Below are positions 46,429 to 56,387 of a stretch of DNA of 64,000 nt, in pieces. This DNA comes from Pectobacterium aroidearum. GTDB taxonomy: Bacteria > Pseudomonadota > Gammaproteobacteria > Enterobacterales > Enterobacteriaceae. The translations under genes and the position numbers were made by a program. The DNA is taken from positions 4,712,001 through 4,776,000 of the forward strand of contig NZ_CP166097.1 of the NCBI RefSeq assembly GCF_041228105.1. The letters are read 5' to 3'. Under the pieces are notes generated by a model. The model had not been told where the DNA came from and searched no databases. It saw only the letters and a list, made by a program, of their open reading frames with translations. How positions within the stretch are numbered: the stretch's first letter is position 1; every line of letters starts with the position of its first letter.

Positions 46429-47820
46429 ATGAAGAAATTGCTCCCTCTTCTGATTGGTCTGAGCCTGGGCGGTTTTAGCGCCATGAGTCAGGCGGAAAAC
46501 CTGTTACAGGTCTACCAGCAGGCAAAAAGCACCAACCCTGATTTACGCAGCTCTGCGGCAACCCGCGACGCCGCGTTTGAAAAGATTAATCAAGCGCGCA
46601 GCCCATTACTGCCACAGTTAGGTTTAGGGGCTGACTATACCTATAACAGAGGCTATCGTGACAGCAAAGGCGTCGACAGCAATGTGAAAGGCGCTTCACT
46701 GCAATTGACTCAGACCTTGTTCGACATGTCCAAATGGCGTGCGCTGACGTTGCAGGAAAAACAAGCCGGTATTGAAGACGTCACCTATCAGACCGCCCAG
46801 CAAAACCTGATGCTGAATACAGCAACCGCCTATTTCAACGTCCTGCGTGCCATTGACTCACTGTCCTACATCAATGCGCAGAAGCAGGCGATTTATCGCC
46901 AGTTAGACCAAACGACACAGCGTTTCAACGTGGGTCTGGTTGCCATTACCGACGTCCAGAACGCCCGTGCACAGTATGACAGCGTGTTGGCCAATGAAGT
47001 GTTGACGCGTAATACGCTGGATAATGCGTTGGAATCACTGCGCCAGATTACCGGTAATTTCTACCCGCAGCTGGCCGGCCTGAACATCGAACGCTTCTCT
47101 ACGCAGAAGCCTGAAGCCGTAAACAACCTGCTGAAAGAAGCTGAAAACCGCAACCTGAACCTGCTGTCCGCACGTTTGAGCCAGGATTTGGCCCGTGAGC
47201 AGATTCGCTCCGCCGAAACAGGCTACATGCCGACCCTAGATCTCACTGCATCGACGGGCGTGAGCGATACCCGTTATTCAGGTTCCCGTACGAATAGCGG
47301 CAACTTCAATGATACTGACGCTGGTCAGCATAAAGTTGGTATTAACTTCACTCTGCCACTTTATAGCGGCGGCGCGACCAACTCACAGGTGAAACAAGCG
47401 CAGCACAGCTACGTCAGCGCCAGCGAACTGCTGGAGAGCGCACACCGTTCTGTTATCCAGACCGTACGTTCATCGTTTAACAATATTTCTGCTTCCATCA
47501 GCAGCATCAACGCTTACAAACAGGCTGAAGTGTCTGCACAAAGCTCTCTGGATGCGATGGAAGCCGGTTATCAGGTAGGCACGCGCACCATCGTTGACGT
47601 ACTGGATGCCACCACCACGTTGTATAACGCGAAACAGCAGCTCTCCAGCGCACGTTATGATTACCTGATCAATCAGTTAAACATCAAATCCGCGCAGGGT
47701 ACGCTGAATGAAGCCGATCTGCAGGCGCTGAATGCGGCACTGGGTCAGCCGGTTTCAACGACTCCGACCGTAACGGATAACAGCGCTCCGCTGGCAACAA
47801 CCGCCTCGGCACAGCGTTAA
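46429..47820 (+). CDS. tolC: Outer-membrane efflux channel TolC
   Basis: A 463-residue trimeric outer-membrane channel used by drug efflux pumps and type I secretion, including soft-rot protease export. Signal peptide ends SQA-EN near residue 21. The two repeated structural halves are visible, with NVGLVAITDVQNARAQYDSV and VGTRTIVDVLDATTTLYNAK as equivalent halves. Near-identity to E. coli TolC until residue about 430, then a short divergent tail. ATG at 46429 is chosen over 46423 because AAGGA is at the proper distance. Followed by a strong terminator. Confidence 0.97.
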   Translation: MKKLLPLLIGLSLGGFSAMSQAENLLQVYQQAKSTNPDLRSSAATRDAAFEKINQARSPLLPQLGLGADYTYNRGYRDSKGVDSNVKGASLQLTQTLFDMSKWRALTLQEKQAGIEDVTYQTAQQNLMLNTATAYFNVLRAIDSLSYINAQKQAIYRQLDQTTQRFNVGLVAITDVQNARAQYDSVLANEVLTRNTLDNALESLRQITGNFYPQLAGLNIERFSTQKPEAVNNLLKEAENRNLNLLSARLSQDLAREQIRSAETGYMPTLDLTASTGVSDTRYSGSRTNSGNFNDTDAGQHKVGINFTLPLYSGGATNSQVKQAQHSYVSASELLESAHRSVIQTVRSSFNNISASISSINAYKQAEVSAQSSLDAMEAGYQVGTRTIVDVLDATTTLYNAKQQLSSARYDYLINQLNIKSAQGTLNEADLQALNAALGQPVSTTPTVTDNSAPLATTASAQR

Positions 47821-47847
47821 TCGGCTAGCAGCGTTTACCGATACAGA

Positions 47848-47870
47848 GGGGAACTACGGTTCCCCTTTTT
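47848..47870 (+). terminator. Terminator after tolC
   Basis: Stem GGGGAAC / GTTCCCC with TACG loop followed by TTTTT, about 28 bp after the stop. Confidence 0.85.
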
Positions 47871-48086
47871 CATCCCCACACCTTTCCAGCAGAATAACGC
47901 CGTGGTATCAGAAGGCGGGAGCCGTCTTCTCTCACCATAAAGCGAAACGTTGCACAACAGAATGTATAGCAACGTAAAGACCCCCTCCGTTACACCTCTT
48001 GCCGCTTTAAATTCAAGCAGCGTTCCCCTATTCTTAGGCACACTTATTGGTTATTAGCCGTGATGCTTTGCTCTGGGATAAACACG

Positions 48087-48761
48087 ATGAAACGTACAAA
48101 AAATATTAATCAGGAAATGTTCCGCAAGGAATGGCGAACGCACCGTCTGGCACCTGTCGCTTTGGCCGTCAGCGCCGTATTTTTCCTCGCGGGCTGTGAA
48201 CAAACCGATGAAACCGTCTCTCTCTATCAGAATGCAGATGACTGTTCGTCAGCTAACCCGTCAATGGCTGCCCAGTGCACCACCGCGTACAATAATGCGT
48301 TAAAAGAAGCGGAAAAAACGGCACCTAAATACGCAACGAAAGAAGACTGCGTAGCAGAATTCGGCGAAGCACAATGTACCCAAACGCCTGCTCCAGCACA
48401 GGCTGGTATGGCCGCAGAATCGCAGCAGGGCGGCGGTATGTCCTGGATGCCATTGATGGCCGGTTACATGATGGGTCGCATGATGGGTGGCGGCGCTGGT
48501 TTCGCACAGCAGCCGCTATTCAGCCCAAAAACACCAGCCAGCCCGGCCAACGGCCAGTTCGTTGATGCTTCCGGTAAAAACTACGGTAATGCGACAACAG
48601 GCCGCACGATGACCGTGCCAAAAACCGCACTGGCACCGAAGCCTGCAACAACTTCTACCATCACCCGTGGTGGCTTTGGTGAAACCGTCGCGAAACAAAA
48701 CAGCATGCAGCGCAGCAGCGCCAGCTCAAGTTCCAGCTCTTCCCGTAGCATGGGCGGCTGA
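48087..48761 (+). CDS. ygiB: DUF1190 (UPF0441) protein YgiB
   Basis: A 224-residue protein like E. coli YgiB. An N-terminal hydrophobic segment ends in a lipobox-like LAGCEQ near residue 37, then a Cys-containing domain ([27 protein letters not shown]), a Met/Gly-rich stretch ([16 protein letters not shown]), and a Ser-rich tail. Function unknown; linked to outer-membrane integrity by genetics in E. coli. ATG at 48087 is chosen over a GTG at 48060. It is 11 bp before ygiC, an operon with it. Confidence 0.9.
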   Translation: MKRTKNINQEMFRKEWRTHRLAPVALAVSAVFFLAGCEQTDETVSLYQNADDCSSANPSMAAQCTTAYNNALKEAEKTAPKYATKEDCVAEFGEAQCTQTPAPAQAGMAAESQQGGGMSWMPLMAGYMMGRMMGGGAGFAQQPLFSPKTPASPANGQFVDASGKNYGNATTGRTMTVPKTALAPKPATTSTITRGGFGETVAKQNSMQRSSASSSSSSSRSMGG

Positions 48762-48772
48762 GGACGTATTGA

Positions 48773-49933
48773 ATGAAGCGGATAGATATTACAGCGCGTC
48801 CTGACTGGCAGGAAAAAGCGACCGAGTTTGGTTTTCGTTTCCACACCATGTACGGCGAGCCCTACTGGAGTGAAGAGGCTTACTACCAGTTCACTCTTGC
48901 TCAGATCGAAGAATTGGAAGAAACCACGGCGGAACTGCATCAAATGTGTCTGCAGGTGGTGGAAAAAGTCATTAATAGCGACGCGCTGCTCGCCAAGTTC
49001 CGTATTCCCAAACACACCTGGGAATTCGTCAGACACTCGTGGCGCACCAATCAGCCTTCACTGTATTCACGCCTCGATCTGGCGTATGACGGCAAATCCC
49101 CAGCCAAGCTGCTGGAAAATAATGCGGATACGCCAACCTCGCTGTACGAGGCTGCCTTTTTCCAATGGCTTTGGCTGGAAGATCAAATCAACGCCGGGAA
49201 TCTGCCGCAGAATTCTGACCAGTACAACAGCATTCAGGAAAAGCTGATCGAACGTTTTGAAGAGCTAAAACTGAATCATGGCTTCGGCTTGCTGCACTTC
49301 GCCTGCTGTCAGGATACGGAAGAAGATCGCGGCACAGTGCAATATCTTCAGGATTGCGCGCTGGAAGCGGGCCTGCCGAGCGAATTTCTGTACATCGAAG
49401 AAATCGGCCTCGGAGAGAAAGGTCAGTTTACCGATCCTGAAAATCAGGTGATTGGTAATCTGTTCAAGCTCTATCCGTGGGAATTCATGCTGCGCGAGAT
49501 GTTTTCCACCAAACTGGAAGATGCTGGTGTGCGTTGGCTGGAGCCCGCCTGGAAAAGCATCATTTCCAATAAAGCGCTGCTGCCGATGCTGTGGGAAATG
49601 TTCCCAGATCATCCCAATCTGCTTCCTGCCTACTTTGCGGAAGATGAACATCCCAAGCTGGACAGTTACGTCACCAAGCCGCTGTTTTCACGCGAAGGGG
49701 CAAACATCCAAATTATCGAAAATGGGAAAGAGATTGCGTCAGCCGACGGCCCTTACGGCGAAGAAGGCATGATCGTCCAGCAATATCACCCTTTGCCGAA
49801 ATTTGGCGATAGCTACACGCTGATTGGTAGCTGGCTGGTAAACGATCAGCCTTGTGGTATTGGCGTACGTGAAGATCGCGCGCTGATCACGCAGGATCTC
49901 TCGCGCTTCTACCCACACACCATTCTTGATTAA
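48773..49933 (+). CDS. ygiC: Glutathionylspermidine synthase-family ATP-grasp protein YgiC
   Basis: A 386-residue protein homologous to the synthetase half of glutathionylspermidine synthase. ATP-grasp motifs: [49 protein letters not shown] and [14 protein letters not shown]. The amidase domain of bifunctional GspS is lacking. Substrate unknown. Gene order tolC-ygiB-ygiC as in E. coli; a bidirectional terminator follows. Confidence 0.93.
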   Translation: MKRIDITARPDWQEKATEFGFRFHTMYGEPYWSEEAYYQFTLAQIEELEETTAELHQMCLQVVEKVINSDALLAKFRIPKHTWEFVRHSWRTNQPSLYSRLDLAYDGKSPAKLLENNADTPTSLYEAAFFQWLWLEDQINAGNLPQNSDQYNSIQEKLIERFEELKLNHGFGLLHFACCQDTEEDRGTVQYLQDCALEAGLPSEFLYIEEIGLGEKGQFTDPENQVIGNLFKLYPWEFMLREMFSTKLEDAGVRWLEPAWKSIISNKALLPMLWEMFPDHPNLLPAYFAEDEHPKLDSYVTKPLFSREGANIQIIENGKEIASADGPYGEEGMIVQQYHPLPKFGDSYTLIGSWLVNDQPCGIGVREDRALITQDLSRFYPHTILD

Positions 49934-49950
49934 GCAGAAAAATTGAAACT

Positions 49951-49985
49951 AATAAGGCACGGTTTTCACCGTGCCTTATTTATTA
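49951..49985. terminator. Bidirectional terminator between ygiC and ygiD
   Basis: Thirteen-bp stem AATAAGGCACGGT / ACCGTGCCTTATT with TTTC loop, AT-rich on both sides, between two convergent genes. Confidence 0.85.
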
Positions 49986-50002
49986 CTGAAGCAAAAAGCG
50001 GA

Positions 50003-50794
50003 TTACCCCACTTGCACCGACAGCATACTCAGTGATCCCATTTCGAGCCCGTCGACTGGAATACTAATCGCTTCTTTGCCATCCCAGCTTCCCAGTACAT
50101 AGAGCAGCGGGAAATAGTGATCGGGCGTCGGGTTAGATAATGCGGCACCTTCATGTTGCATGAAATTAACCAGCGGATGGTCGTCACCCTGATACGTCAG
50201 GTTATCACGCACAAATTGATTGAACGAGATTGCCCACGGATACGGCTCCGCATCACCATCCCATTTCACCATCCGCAGGTTATGCACGACGTTACCACTG
50301 GCGACAATCATGAAGCCTTCATCACGCAGTGCCGCCAGCTTGCGCCCTAATTCGTAGTGGTACGCAGCAGGCTGTGTGCCATCCACGCTCAGTTGCACAA
50401 CGGGAATATCCGCATCGGGATACATCTTGATCAGCACGCCCCAGGAACCATGATCCAAACCCCATTGGCTCTGATCGGCAGTCACGGGATATGGCGCCAG
50501 CACCTGCTGGATTCTCGCCGCCAATTCAGGTGAACCCGGTGCTGGATACTGGGTATCAAACAGCGCCTGCGGGAAACCGCCAAAATCATGGATGGTGCGC
50601 GGATTTTCCATCGCCGTTACGGCGGTGCCACGGGTATACCAGTGGGCAGAAACGGCAATAATCGCTTTCGGACGCGGCAGCGTCTCACCCAACGTTTGCC
50701 ATGCCTGCGTATATACATTGTTTTCCAACACGTTCATCGGGCTACCATGGCCGAGGAACAATGCAGGCATCCGGGAAGTGTTGCTCATAGTCAT
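50003..50794 (-). CDS. ygiD: 4,5-DOPA-type extradiol dioxygenase YgiD
   Basis: A 263-residue LigB-family dioxygenase. Metal-ligand histidines lie in ALFLGHGSPMNVLENN, AVSAHWYTRGTAVTAM and NVVHNLRMVKW, and LDHGSWGVLIKMYPDADIPV is the conserved core. E. coli YgiD cleaves L-DOPA in vitro. It faces ygiC. No strong ribosome site except GAGGAT about 6 bases before the start. Confidence 0.92.
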   Translation of the reverse strand: MTMSNTSRMPALFLGHGSPMNVLENNVYTQAWQTLGETLPRPKAIIAVSAHWYTRGTAVTAMENPRTIHDFGGFPQALFDTQYPAPGSPELAARIQQVLAPYPVTADQSQWGLDHGSWGVLIKMYPDADIPVVQLSVDGTQPAAYHYELGRKLAALRDEGFMIVASGNVVHNLRMVKWDGDAEPYPWAISFNQFVRDNLTYQGDDHPLVNFMQHEGAALSNPTPDHYFPLLYVLGSWDGKEAISIPVDGLEMGSLSMLSVQVG

Positions 50795-50942
50795 ATCCTC
50801 TGAAAGATGTCAGCGAACGTGCAACCGCACGCGATGGCCTTACTTTACGCGCTTTATGACACAGAAAAAGTCAGAGTTATGTGATGAAGAACATCAATTA
50901 ATTTGAAATGGTTGAATATCTACTAGTTCAGGACGAAGAAAA

Positions 50943-51268
50943 GCAAAACCCCGCCGAAGCGAGGTGTCATGATGAAGGGAATTGACCGTTAAGCCGCGTT
51001 CTTTCATAAAAAGCGTCGTGGACAGTCATTCATCTTGCCTGCCCCATAAAGCAAAACCCCGCCGAAGCGACAGTTTTATGATGAAGGGAGTTGACCGTTA
51101 AGCCGCGTTCTTTCATAAAAAGCGTCGTGGACAGTCATTCATCTTGCCTGCCCCATAAAGCAAAACCCCGCCGAAGCGACAGTTTTATGATGAAGGGAGT
51201 TGACCGTTAAGCCGCGTTCTTTCATAAAAAGCGTCGTGGACAGTCATTCATCTTGCTTGCCCCATAAA
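50943..51268 (-). repeat. Three tandem copies (about 109 bp) of the rnpB 3' end and terminator
   Basis: Units begin at 50943, 51051 and 51160 (GCAAAACCCCGCCGAAGCG) with periods of 108, 109 and 109 bp, the next unit being the genuine rnpB end at 51269. Each has a terminator-like segment, a copy of the rnpB 3' terminus (CCGTTAAGCC... to GACAGTCATTCATC) and a joining piece TTGCCTGCCCCATAAA. Copies differ from rnpB by TTTCATAAAAAGCG in place of a short part. The two middle terminator copies are damaged (GCGACAG instead of GCGGGG), while the outermost (GCGAGG) can still pair with a G-U wobble. E. coli is known to have comparable 113-bp repeats behind rnpB. Confidence 0.85.
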
Positions 51269-51270
51269 GC

Positions 51271-51294
51271 AAAACCCCGCCGAAGCGGGGTTTT
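51271..51294 (-). terminator. rnpB terminator
   Basis: On the minus strand: stem CCCCGC-TTCG-GCGGGG followed by TTTTGC, 5 bp after the predicted 3' end of RNase P RNA. Confidence 0.9.
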
Positions 51295-51298
51295 ATGA

Positions 51299-51678
<380 letters not shown>

Positions 51679-51685
51679 GGCGCGG

Positions 51686-51714
51686 ATAATAGGGGAAATT
51701 GCCCTACTTGTCAT
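51686..51714 (-). promoter_or_regulatory. rnpB promoter
   Basis: On the minus strand: -35 ATGACA (51709-51714), 17-bp spacer, -10 TATTAT (51686-51691), and a GC-rich discriminator CCGCGCC up to the start at 51678. The -35 lies within the rsmI stop region. A GC-rich discriminator is typical of stringently controlled stable-RNA promoters. Confidence 0.75.
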
Positions 51715-52591
51715 CCCCCGATTCACCGCTATCGCCTTCTTGCTCCAGCCCATAACGGTAAAGCGCGTTTTTCTTCACGCCGTGAATCTCTGCCGCCAGC
51801 GCCGCCGCTTTCTTCAACGGCAACTCAGCGCGTAATAGCATTAGCGTACGTAGCGCTTCCGCCGACAGCGCGCTGTCATCAGCCTGATGCCCTTCCACAA
51901 TCAGCACCATTTCCCCTTTGCGCCGATTCTCATCCTCTTTGACCCAGGCCAACAACTCGCCCACGGGTGCGCCGTGAATCGACTCCCAGGTTTTGGTAAT
52001 TTCACGTGCCAGCACCACATAGCGCTCAGCCCCCAGCACCTCGCTAATATCCTGCAGGCTGTCCAAAAGGCGATGTGTGGATTCGTAGAAAATCAGCGTA
52101 CGGGGTTCTTCCCCCAGATCGCGTAGCGTATCTTTACGCGCCTTGGTTTTGGCCGGCAGAAAACCTTCATAGCAAAAGCGGTCAGACGCAAGACCAGAGG
52201 CGGAAAGCGCCGTTATCGCCGCGCACGCGCCCGGCAGTGGCACCACGCGAACGCCAGCTTCACGGCAGCGTCGAACCAAATGGTAGCCAGGGTCGTTAAT
52301 CAGCGGTGTGCCCGCATCTGAAACCAGCGCGATGCTTTGTCCTGACTGCAATTTAGCCAGTAACACATCCGCTTTTTGTTGTTCATTGTGATCGTGTAAT
52401 GCGAACAGTCGCGCATTAATCGCAAAATGTTGTAACAGCAGACCGGTATGGCGGGTATCCTCTGCGGCGATCAGATCAACGCTCGCCAATACCGCCAGCG
52501 CACGCTGCGTGATGTCGCCCAGATTGCCGATTGGCGTGGGGACAATGTAGAGGGTAGATGCAGAAATATCTGCTTGTTGGTCTTGATTCAT
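51704..52591 (-). CDS. rsmI: 16S rRNA 2'-O-ribose C1402 methyltransferase
   Basis: A 295-residue SAM-dependent methyltransferase of the tetrapyrrole-methylase fold. [20 protein letters not shown] at the N-terminus, then [53 protein letters not shown] and [15 protein letters not shown] are standard motifs. It modifies C1402 with RsmH. Divergent from lpoA with 61 bp between. Confidence 0.95.
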   Translation of the reverse strand: MNQDQQADISASTLYIVPTPIGNLGDITQRALAVLASVDLIAAEDTRHTGLLLQHFAINARLFALHDHNEQQKADVLLAKLQSGQSIALVSDAGTPLINDPGYHLVRRCREAGVRVVPLPGACAAITALSASGLASDRFCYEGFLPAKTKARKDTLRDLGEEPRTLIFYESTHRLLDSLQDISEVLGAERYVVLAREITKTWESIHGAPVGELLAWVKEDENRRKGEMVLIVEGHQADDSALSAEALRTLMLLRAELPLKKAAALAAEIHGVKKNALYRYGLEQEGDSGESGDDK

Positions 52592-52652
52592 TGTTTCATC
52601 CGGGTTGCCGATTTAATATTGAGCATCTTTAAAAAAAATCACTGGATACAGT

Positions 52653-54671
52653 ATGCTTCCCTTTCATTTCGTCCGTACCCAGGCAGGGCGTGCTATCCCT
52701 GTTTTGTTAGCGGCACTGTTTCTCGCAGGCTGTCCAAGCCAAGCACCGCAGAGCCCACCACCCGAGGTTCAGGGCAAAGCCGACGCATCATCCGATTATT
52801 ATCTGCAACAGATGCAGCAAAGTAGCGATAATAACAAGGCTGACTGGCAATTACTTGCTATTCGTTCCCTGTTACAGGAAGGGAAAGCCCCTCAGGCAAG
52901 CCAGCAGTTCAACGCGCTCCCAGAAAAACTGAGCGCGGCGCAAAAACAAGAACAGCAGCTACTCAGCGCGGAATTGTCCGTCGCCCAGAACAATATGGAT
53001 GCAGCCAAGGCAGCACTGAGCCAGCTTGATGTGAGCGCACTTTCCGATCAGCAGAAGCAGCGTTATTACCAGACGCAAATCAAAACTGCGCAAGGGCGCA
53101 CGTCCATTGAGCTGCTGCGCGCCTATATTGCTCAGGAGCCGCTGCTGAAAGGCGACGAGCATCAAATGAACCTCGATCAGACCTGGCTGGCATTGACGCA
53201 AATGTCACCGCAGGAGTCTGGAGCGCTGCTGATTAACGCGAATGAAAATGTGCTTCAGGGCTGGGTGGACTTGCTGAATAACTACCAGAACAACCGCGAA
53301 TCCTCTGACCAGCTACAGAGCGCCATTCAGGACTGGCAAACCCGTTATCCGCATCACCCTGCCGCGAAAAAACTGCCTACGCAGTTAAATCAGGTCATCA
53401 ATTATCAGCCGTCGTCTGTAAGTAGCATTGCGCTGCTGTTGCCGCTTAACGGTCAGGCACAGGTTTTCGCCAATGCGATCCAGCAAGGTTTTAACGCAGC
53501 AAAGAATGGCCAGATAGCCACCGCCCCCGTATCTGCTCCTGCTGCACCGGCAACGGGCACTACGCAAGACGGGCAGGTAACACCATCATCTGATGGACAG
53601 AGCGCTCAATCGCCTGCGCCATACAGCGATCAGGCGGTTGCATCAACGACATCAGCGCCCGAAGCACAACCGACAAGCGCAGGGCTATCCAGTTCGCTCC
53701 CGGTAAAAGTGTATGACACCTCTTCACAGCCGCTGGCCAATATTCTCACGCAGGCACAGCAAGATGGCGCATCACTGGTCATTGGCCCGCTGTTGAAAAA
53801 TGAAGTGGATCAATTGGCGAATAGCCAGTCGCCGCTGAATATTTTGGCATTGAACCAGCCGGAGCACGTCGAAAATAGCCCTAACATCTGCTATTTCGCC
53901 CTCTCTCCGGAAGATGAAGCCAGAGACGCGGCCAAGTTCATCCATCAGCAGGGTAAACAGCAGCCGCTGGTCTTAGCCCCTCGCGGTGCGCTGGGCGATC
54001 GTATCGTCAACGCATTCGCTCAGGCCTGGAACCAGCAAAGCGGCACCAGTCCTCTGCAACAGCGCTTTGGCAACACGGCGGAGTTAAAGCAGGCCATCAA
54101 TAGCGGCGCAGGCTTAAGCCTGAGCGGCCAACCTGTTAGCGTATCGCAACAGCAGGCACAGCCGGGCACCACCATCGGGGGCTTAACCATTCCGTCACAG
54201 GTTCAACCGACGGTCAGTTCGTCCGTTAGTGGCAATATCGATGCGGTCTATATCATCGCAACGCCAGACGAGCTGGCGCTGATTAAGCCGATGATCGACA
54301 TGCGCACGACCTCACGCGCACGTCCAGCGCTCTATGCTAGCTCACGTAGCTTCCAGGCTGGATTAGGCCCTGACTTCCGTCTCGAAATGGAAGGTTTACA
54401 GTTCAGCGATATCCCGCTGTTAGCAGGCGCAAATCCAGCACTGATGCAACAGGTCAGCAGCCAGTTTAAAAACGATTACTCGTTAGTTCGCCTGTATGCC
54501 ATGGGGATGGATGCCTGGACGCTCGCCAGCCACTTTGGTGAAATGCGCCAGATTCCGGGTCACCAGATTCCAGGGGCTACGGGGATGTTAAGCTCAGGGC
54601 CGGATTGCACCATCAATCGGCAGTTAACCTGGCAGCAATATCGCCAGGGTCAGCTGGTGCCGGTTCTCTGA
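52653..54671 (+). CDS. lpoA: Penicillin-binding protein activator LpoA
   Basis: A 672-residue outer-membrane lipoprotein that activates PBP1a in peptidoglycan synthesis. Signal peptide with lipobox LFLAGCPSQ (Cys near residue 28). A TPR-like N-terminal half is followed by a long Gln/Ala/Pro/Ser-rich linker (about 290-350) and a periplasmic-binding-protein-like C-terminal half ([37 protein letters not shown]). The insertion [20 protein letters not shown] near residue 500 is also low-complexity. Overlaps the likely yraN start. Confidence 0.94.
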   Translation: MLPFHFVRTQAGRAIPVLLAALFLAGCPSQAPQSPPPEVQGKADASSDYYLQQMQQSSDNNKADWQLLAIRSLLQEGKAPQASQQFNALPEKLSAAQKQEQQLLSAELSVAQNNMDAAKAALSQLDVSALSDQQKQRYYQTQIKTAQGRTSIELLRAYIAQEPLLKGDEHQMNLDQTWLALTQMSPQESGALLINANENVLQGWVDLLNNYQNNRESSDQLQSAIQDWQTRYPHHPAAKKLPTQLNQVINYQPSSVSSIALLLPLNGQAQVFANAIQQGFNAAKNGQIATAPVSAPAAPATGTTQDGQVTPSSDGQSAQSPAPYSDQAVASTTSAPEAQPTSAGLSSSLPVKVYDTSSQPLANILTQAQQDGASLVIGPLLKNEVDQLANSQSPLNILALNQPEHVENSPNICYFALSPEDEARDAAKFIHQQGKQQPLVLAPRGALGDRIVNAFAQAWNQQSGTSPLQQRFGNTAELKQAINSGAGLSLSGQPVSVSQQQAQPGTTIGGLTIPSQVQPTVSSSVSGNIDAVYIIATPDELALIKPMIDMRTTSRARPALYASSRSFQAGLGPDFRLEMEGLQFSDIPLLAGANPALMQQVSSQFKNDYSLVRLYAMGMDAWTLASHFGEMRQIPGHQIPGATGMLSSGPDCTINRQLTWQQYRQGQLVPVL

Positions 54672-55024
54672 ACCAGCGGGCCGCTGGCGCAGTTTATGAA
54701 CAACAGGCCCGGCGTTATCTTGAACGCGCGGGTCTGACCTTCACCGCGGCAAATGTTACGCTACGCGGCGGTGAACTGGATTTAATTATGCGCGATCGCC
54801 ATATCTGGGTATTTGTTGAAGTGCGCTATCGGCGCAACGCCCATTTTGGCGATGCGGCAGCCAGCGTCACCCGACACAAACAGCAGCGGTTGCTGCATGC
54901 CGCTGCCGTGTGGTTGGCGCAGCGAGGCGCCAGTTTTGACACGGTCGACTGTCGTTTTGACGTGCTGGCAATTACGGGCGATCGGTTCGACTGGATCCCT
55001 AACGCCTTTGCCGCACAGGGATAA
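54605..55024 (+). CDS. yraN: UPF0102 family endonuclease-like protein YraN
   Basis: A 139-residue maximum frame. The PD-(D/E)XK-like nuclease core is seen as [20 protein letters not shown] and VRYR, followed by [19 protein letters not shown] and [17 protein letters not shown], as in E. coli YraN. The only in-frame start codon before the core is TTG at 54605, which overlaps lpoA by 67 bp; the real start may be a nearby non-standard codon or translation may be coupled to lpoA. Function unknown, possibly linked to recombination. Confidence 0.85.
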   Translation: MHHQSAVNLAAISPGSAGAGSLNQRAAGAVYEQQARRYLERAGLTFTAANVTLRGGELDLIMRDRHIWVFVEVRYRRNAHFGDAAASVTRHKQQRLLHAAAVWLAQRGASFDTVDCRFDVLAITGDRFDWIPNAFAAQG

Positions 55025-55087
55025 TACATTTACCACTCAGGGACAGCCCATCCTTGATGGATTTCAATTTACGTAGGTTAACTCAAC

Positions 55088-55678
55088 GTGCTGGATAGAA
55101 TAAAAGTTTGTTTTACCGAGAGTATTCAAACGCAGATTGCAGCGGCAGAAGCCTTGCCAGACGCCATTTCCCGTGGCGCGATTGCGATGGTGCAGTCTCT
55201 GCTGAACGGCAACAAAATTCTGTGCTGTGGCAACGGAACATCGGCAGCCAATGCACAACATTTTGCCGCCAGCATGATTAACCGTTTTGAGGCAGAACGC
55301 CCCAGCTTACCAGCCATCGCACTTAATGCGGATAATGTGGTCTTAACTGCGATAGCGAATGACCGCTTGCATGAAGAGGTCTATGCCAAACAGGTCAGAG
55401 CATTAGGTCAGGCGGGTGACGTCTTACTGGCTATTTCAACTCGTGGCAACAGCCGCGATATTGTTAAGGCCGTCGAGTCTGCCGTGACCCGCGACATGAC
55501 GATTGTCGCCCTGACTGGTTACGATGGCGGGGAACTGGCTGGGCTGCTCGGGCCACAGGATGTGGAGATTCGCATCCCGTCGCACCGCAGCGCCCGTATT
55601 CAGGAAATGCACATGCTGACAGTAAATTGCCTGTGCGATTTGATTGATAACACACTTTTTCCACACCAGAACGATTGA
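55088..55678 (+). CDS. diaA: DnaA initiator-associating protein DiaA
   Basis: A 196-residue SIS-domain protein forming homotetramers that bind DnaA and promote initiation at oriC. GTG start with AGGTTAAC upstream. Sequence almost identical to E. coli Dia[60 protein letters not shown] and [18 protein letters not shown]. It lies 63 bp after yraN and 11 bp before the dolP start, as in E. coli. Confidence 0.96.
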   Translation: MLDRIKVCFTESIQTQIAAAEALPDAISRGAIAMVQSLLNGNKILCCGNGTSAANAQHFAASMINRFEAERPSLPAIALNADNVVLTAIANDRLHEEVYAKQVRALGQAGDVLLAISTRGNSRDIVKAVESAVTRDMTIVALTGYDGGELAGLLGPQDVEIRIPSHRSARIQEMHMLTVNCLCDLIDNTLFPHQND

Positions 55679-55689
55679 AGGAGCACTAC

Positions 55690-56262
55690 ATGAGGATAAG
55701 TTCTGCATTTGCCGTGCTGTCTATCGCCCTGCTGCTACAAGGCTGTGTCGGGGTTGTTGCTGTTGGCAGTGCCGTGGCAACCAAAACAGCCACAGACCCG
55801 CGAACTGTAGGCACGCAGGTTGACGATGGCACACTGGAAGTCCGCGTGACGAATGCGATCAGCAAAGACGAGCAGCTGAAAAAAGAGGCCCGTATCATTG
55901 CGACGGCTTATCAGGGGAAAGTATTGTTAACAGGGCAGGCTCCAAATACAGAAATGGCAAACCGGGCTAAACAAATTGCCCTTGGCGTGGAAGGTGCAGC
56001 CGAAGTCTACAACGAGATACGTCAGGGTACGCCGGTTTCAATGGGAACCGCCTCCATGGATACCTGGATCACCACCAAAGTTCGCTCACAAATTCTGGCA
56101 AGCGACACGGTTAAATCCTCTAACGTAAAAGTCACCACGGAAAATGGCGAAGTCTTCCTGTTAGGCTTGGTAACACAGCGTGAAGGCACTTCCGCCGCAG
56201 AGATCGCTAGTAAGGTTGGCGGTGTGAAGCACGTGACAACGGCCTTCACCTACCTGCAATAA
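55690..56262 (+). CDS. dolP: Division/outer-membrane stress lipoprotein DolP (BON domains)
   Basis: A 190-residue outer-membrane lipoprotein. Signal with lipobox LLLQGCVGV (Cys at about residue 19), followed by two BON domains (DDGTLEVRVTNAISKDEQL and MDTWITTKVRSQILASDTVK starts; KVTTENGEVFLLGLVTQREG). Known to bind anionic phospholipids and to localise to the division site. Start ATG 55690 is used because the signal peptide begins there; 5 extra codons upstream are possible. Confidence 0.95.
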   Translation: MRISSAFAVLSIALLLQGCVGVVAVGSAVATKTATDPRTVGTQVDDGTLEVRVTNAISKDEQLKKEARIIATAYQGKVLLTGQAPNTEMANRAKQIALGVEGAAEVYNEIRQGTPVSMGTASMDTWITTKVRSQILASDTVKSSNVKVTTENGEVFLLGLVTQREGTSAAEIASKVGGVKHVTTAFTYLQ

Positions 56263-56300
56263 CCTGTTATCGCGTTAATACGTTTGCCTTTTTAAAAACA

Positions 56301-56334
56301 AAAACCGCTGATGTCTTCATCAGCGGTTTTTTTA
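56301..56334. terminator. Terminator after dolP
   Basis: Thirteen-bp stem AAAACCGCTGATG / CATCAGCGGTTTT, TCTT loop, with a run of seven T. It serves dolP, and perhaps the convergent alginate-lyase-family gene. Confidence 0.9.
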
Positions 56335-56387
56335 TCTCGATTCGACAGGGTCGTATTGTCACCCAATGAAGTCAGAGTACAACCAAA

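Noticed and set aside
50943..51268. Repeats considered as a CRISPR array
   Set aside because: Units are 109 bp with no unique spacers, and are clearly copies of the rnpB 3' end with terminator.
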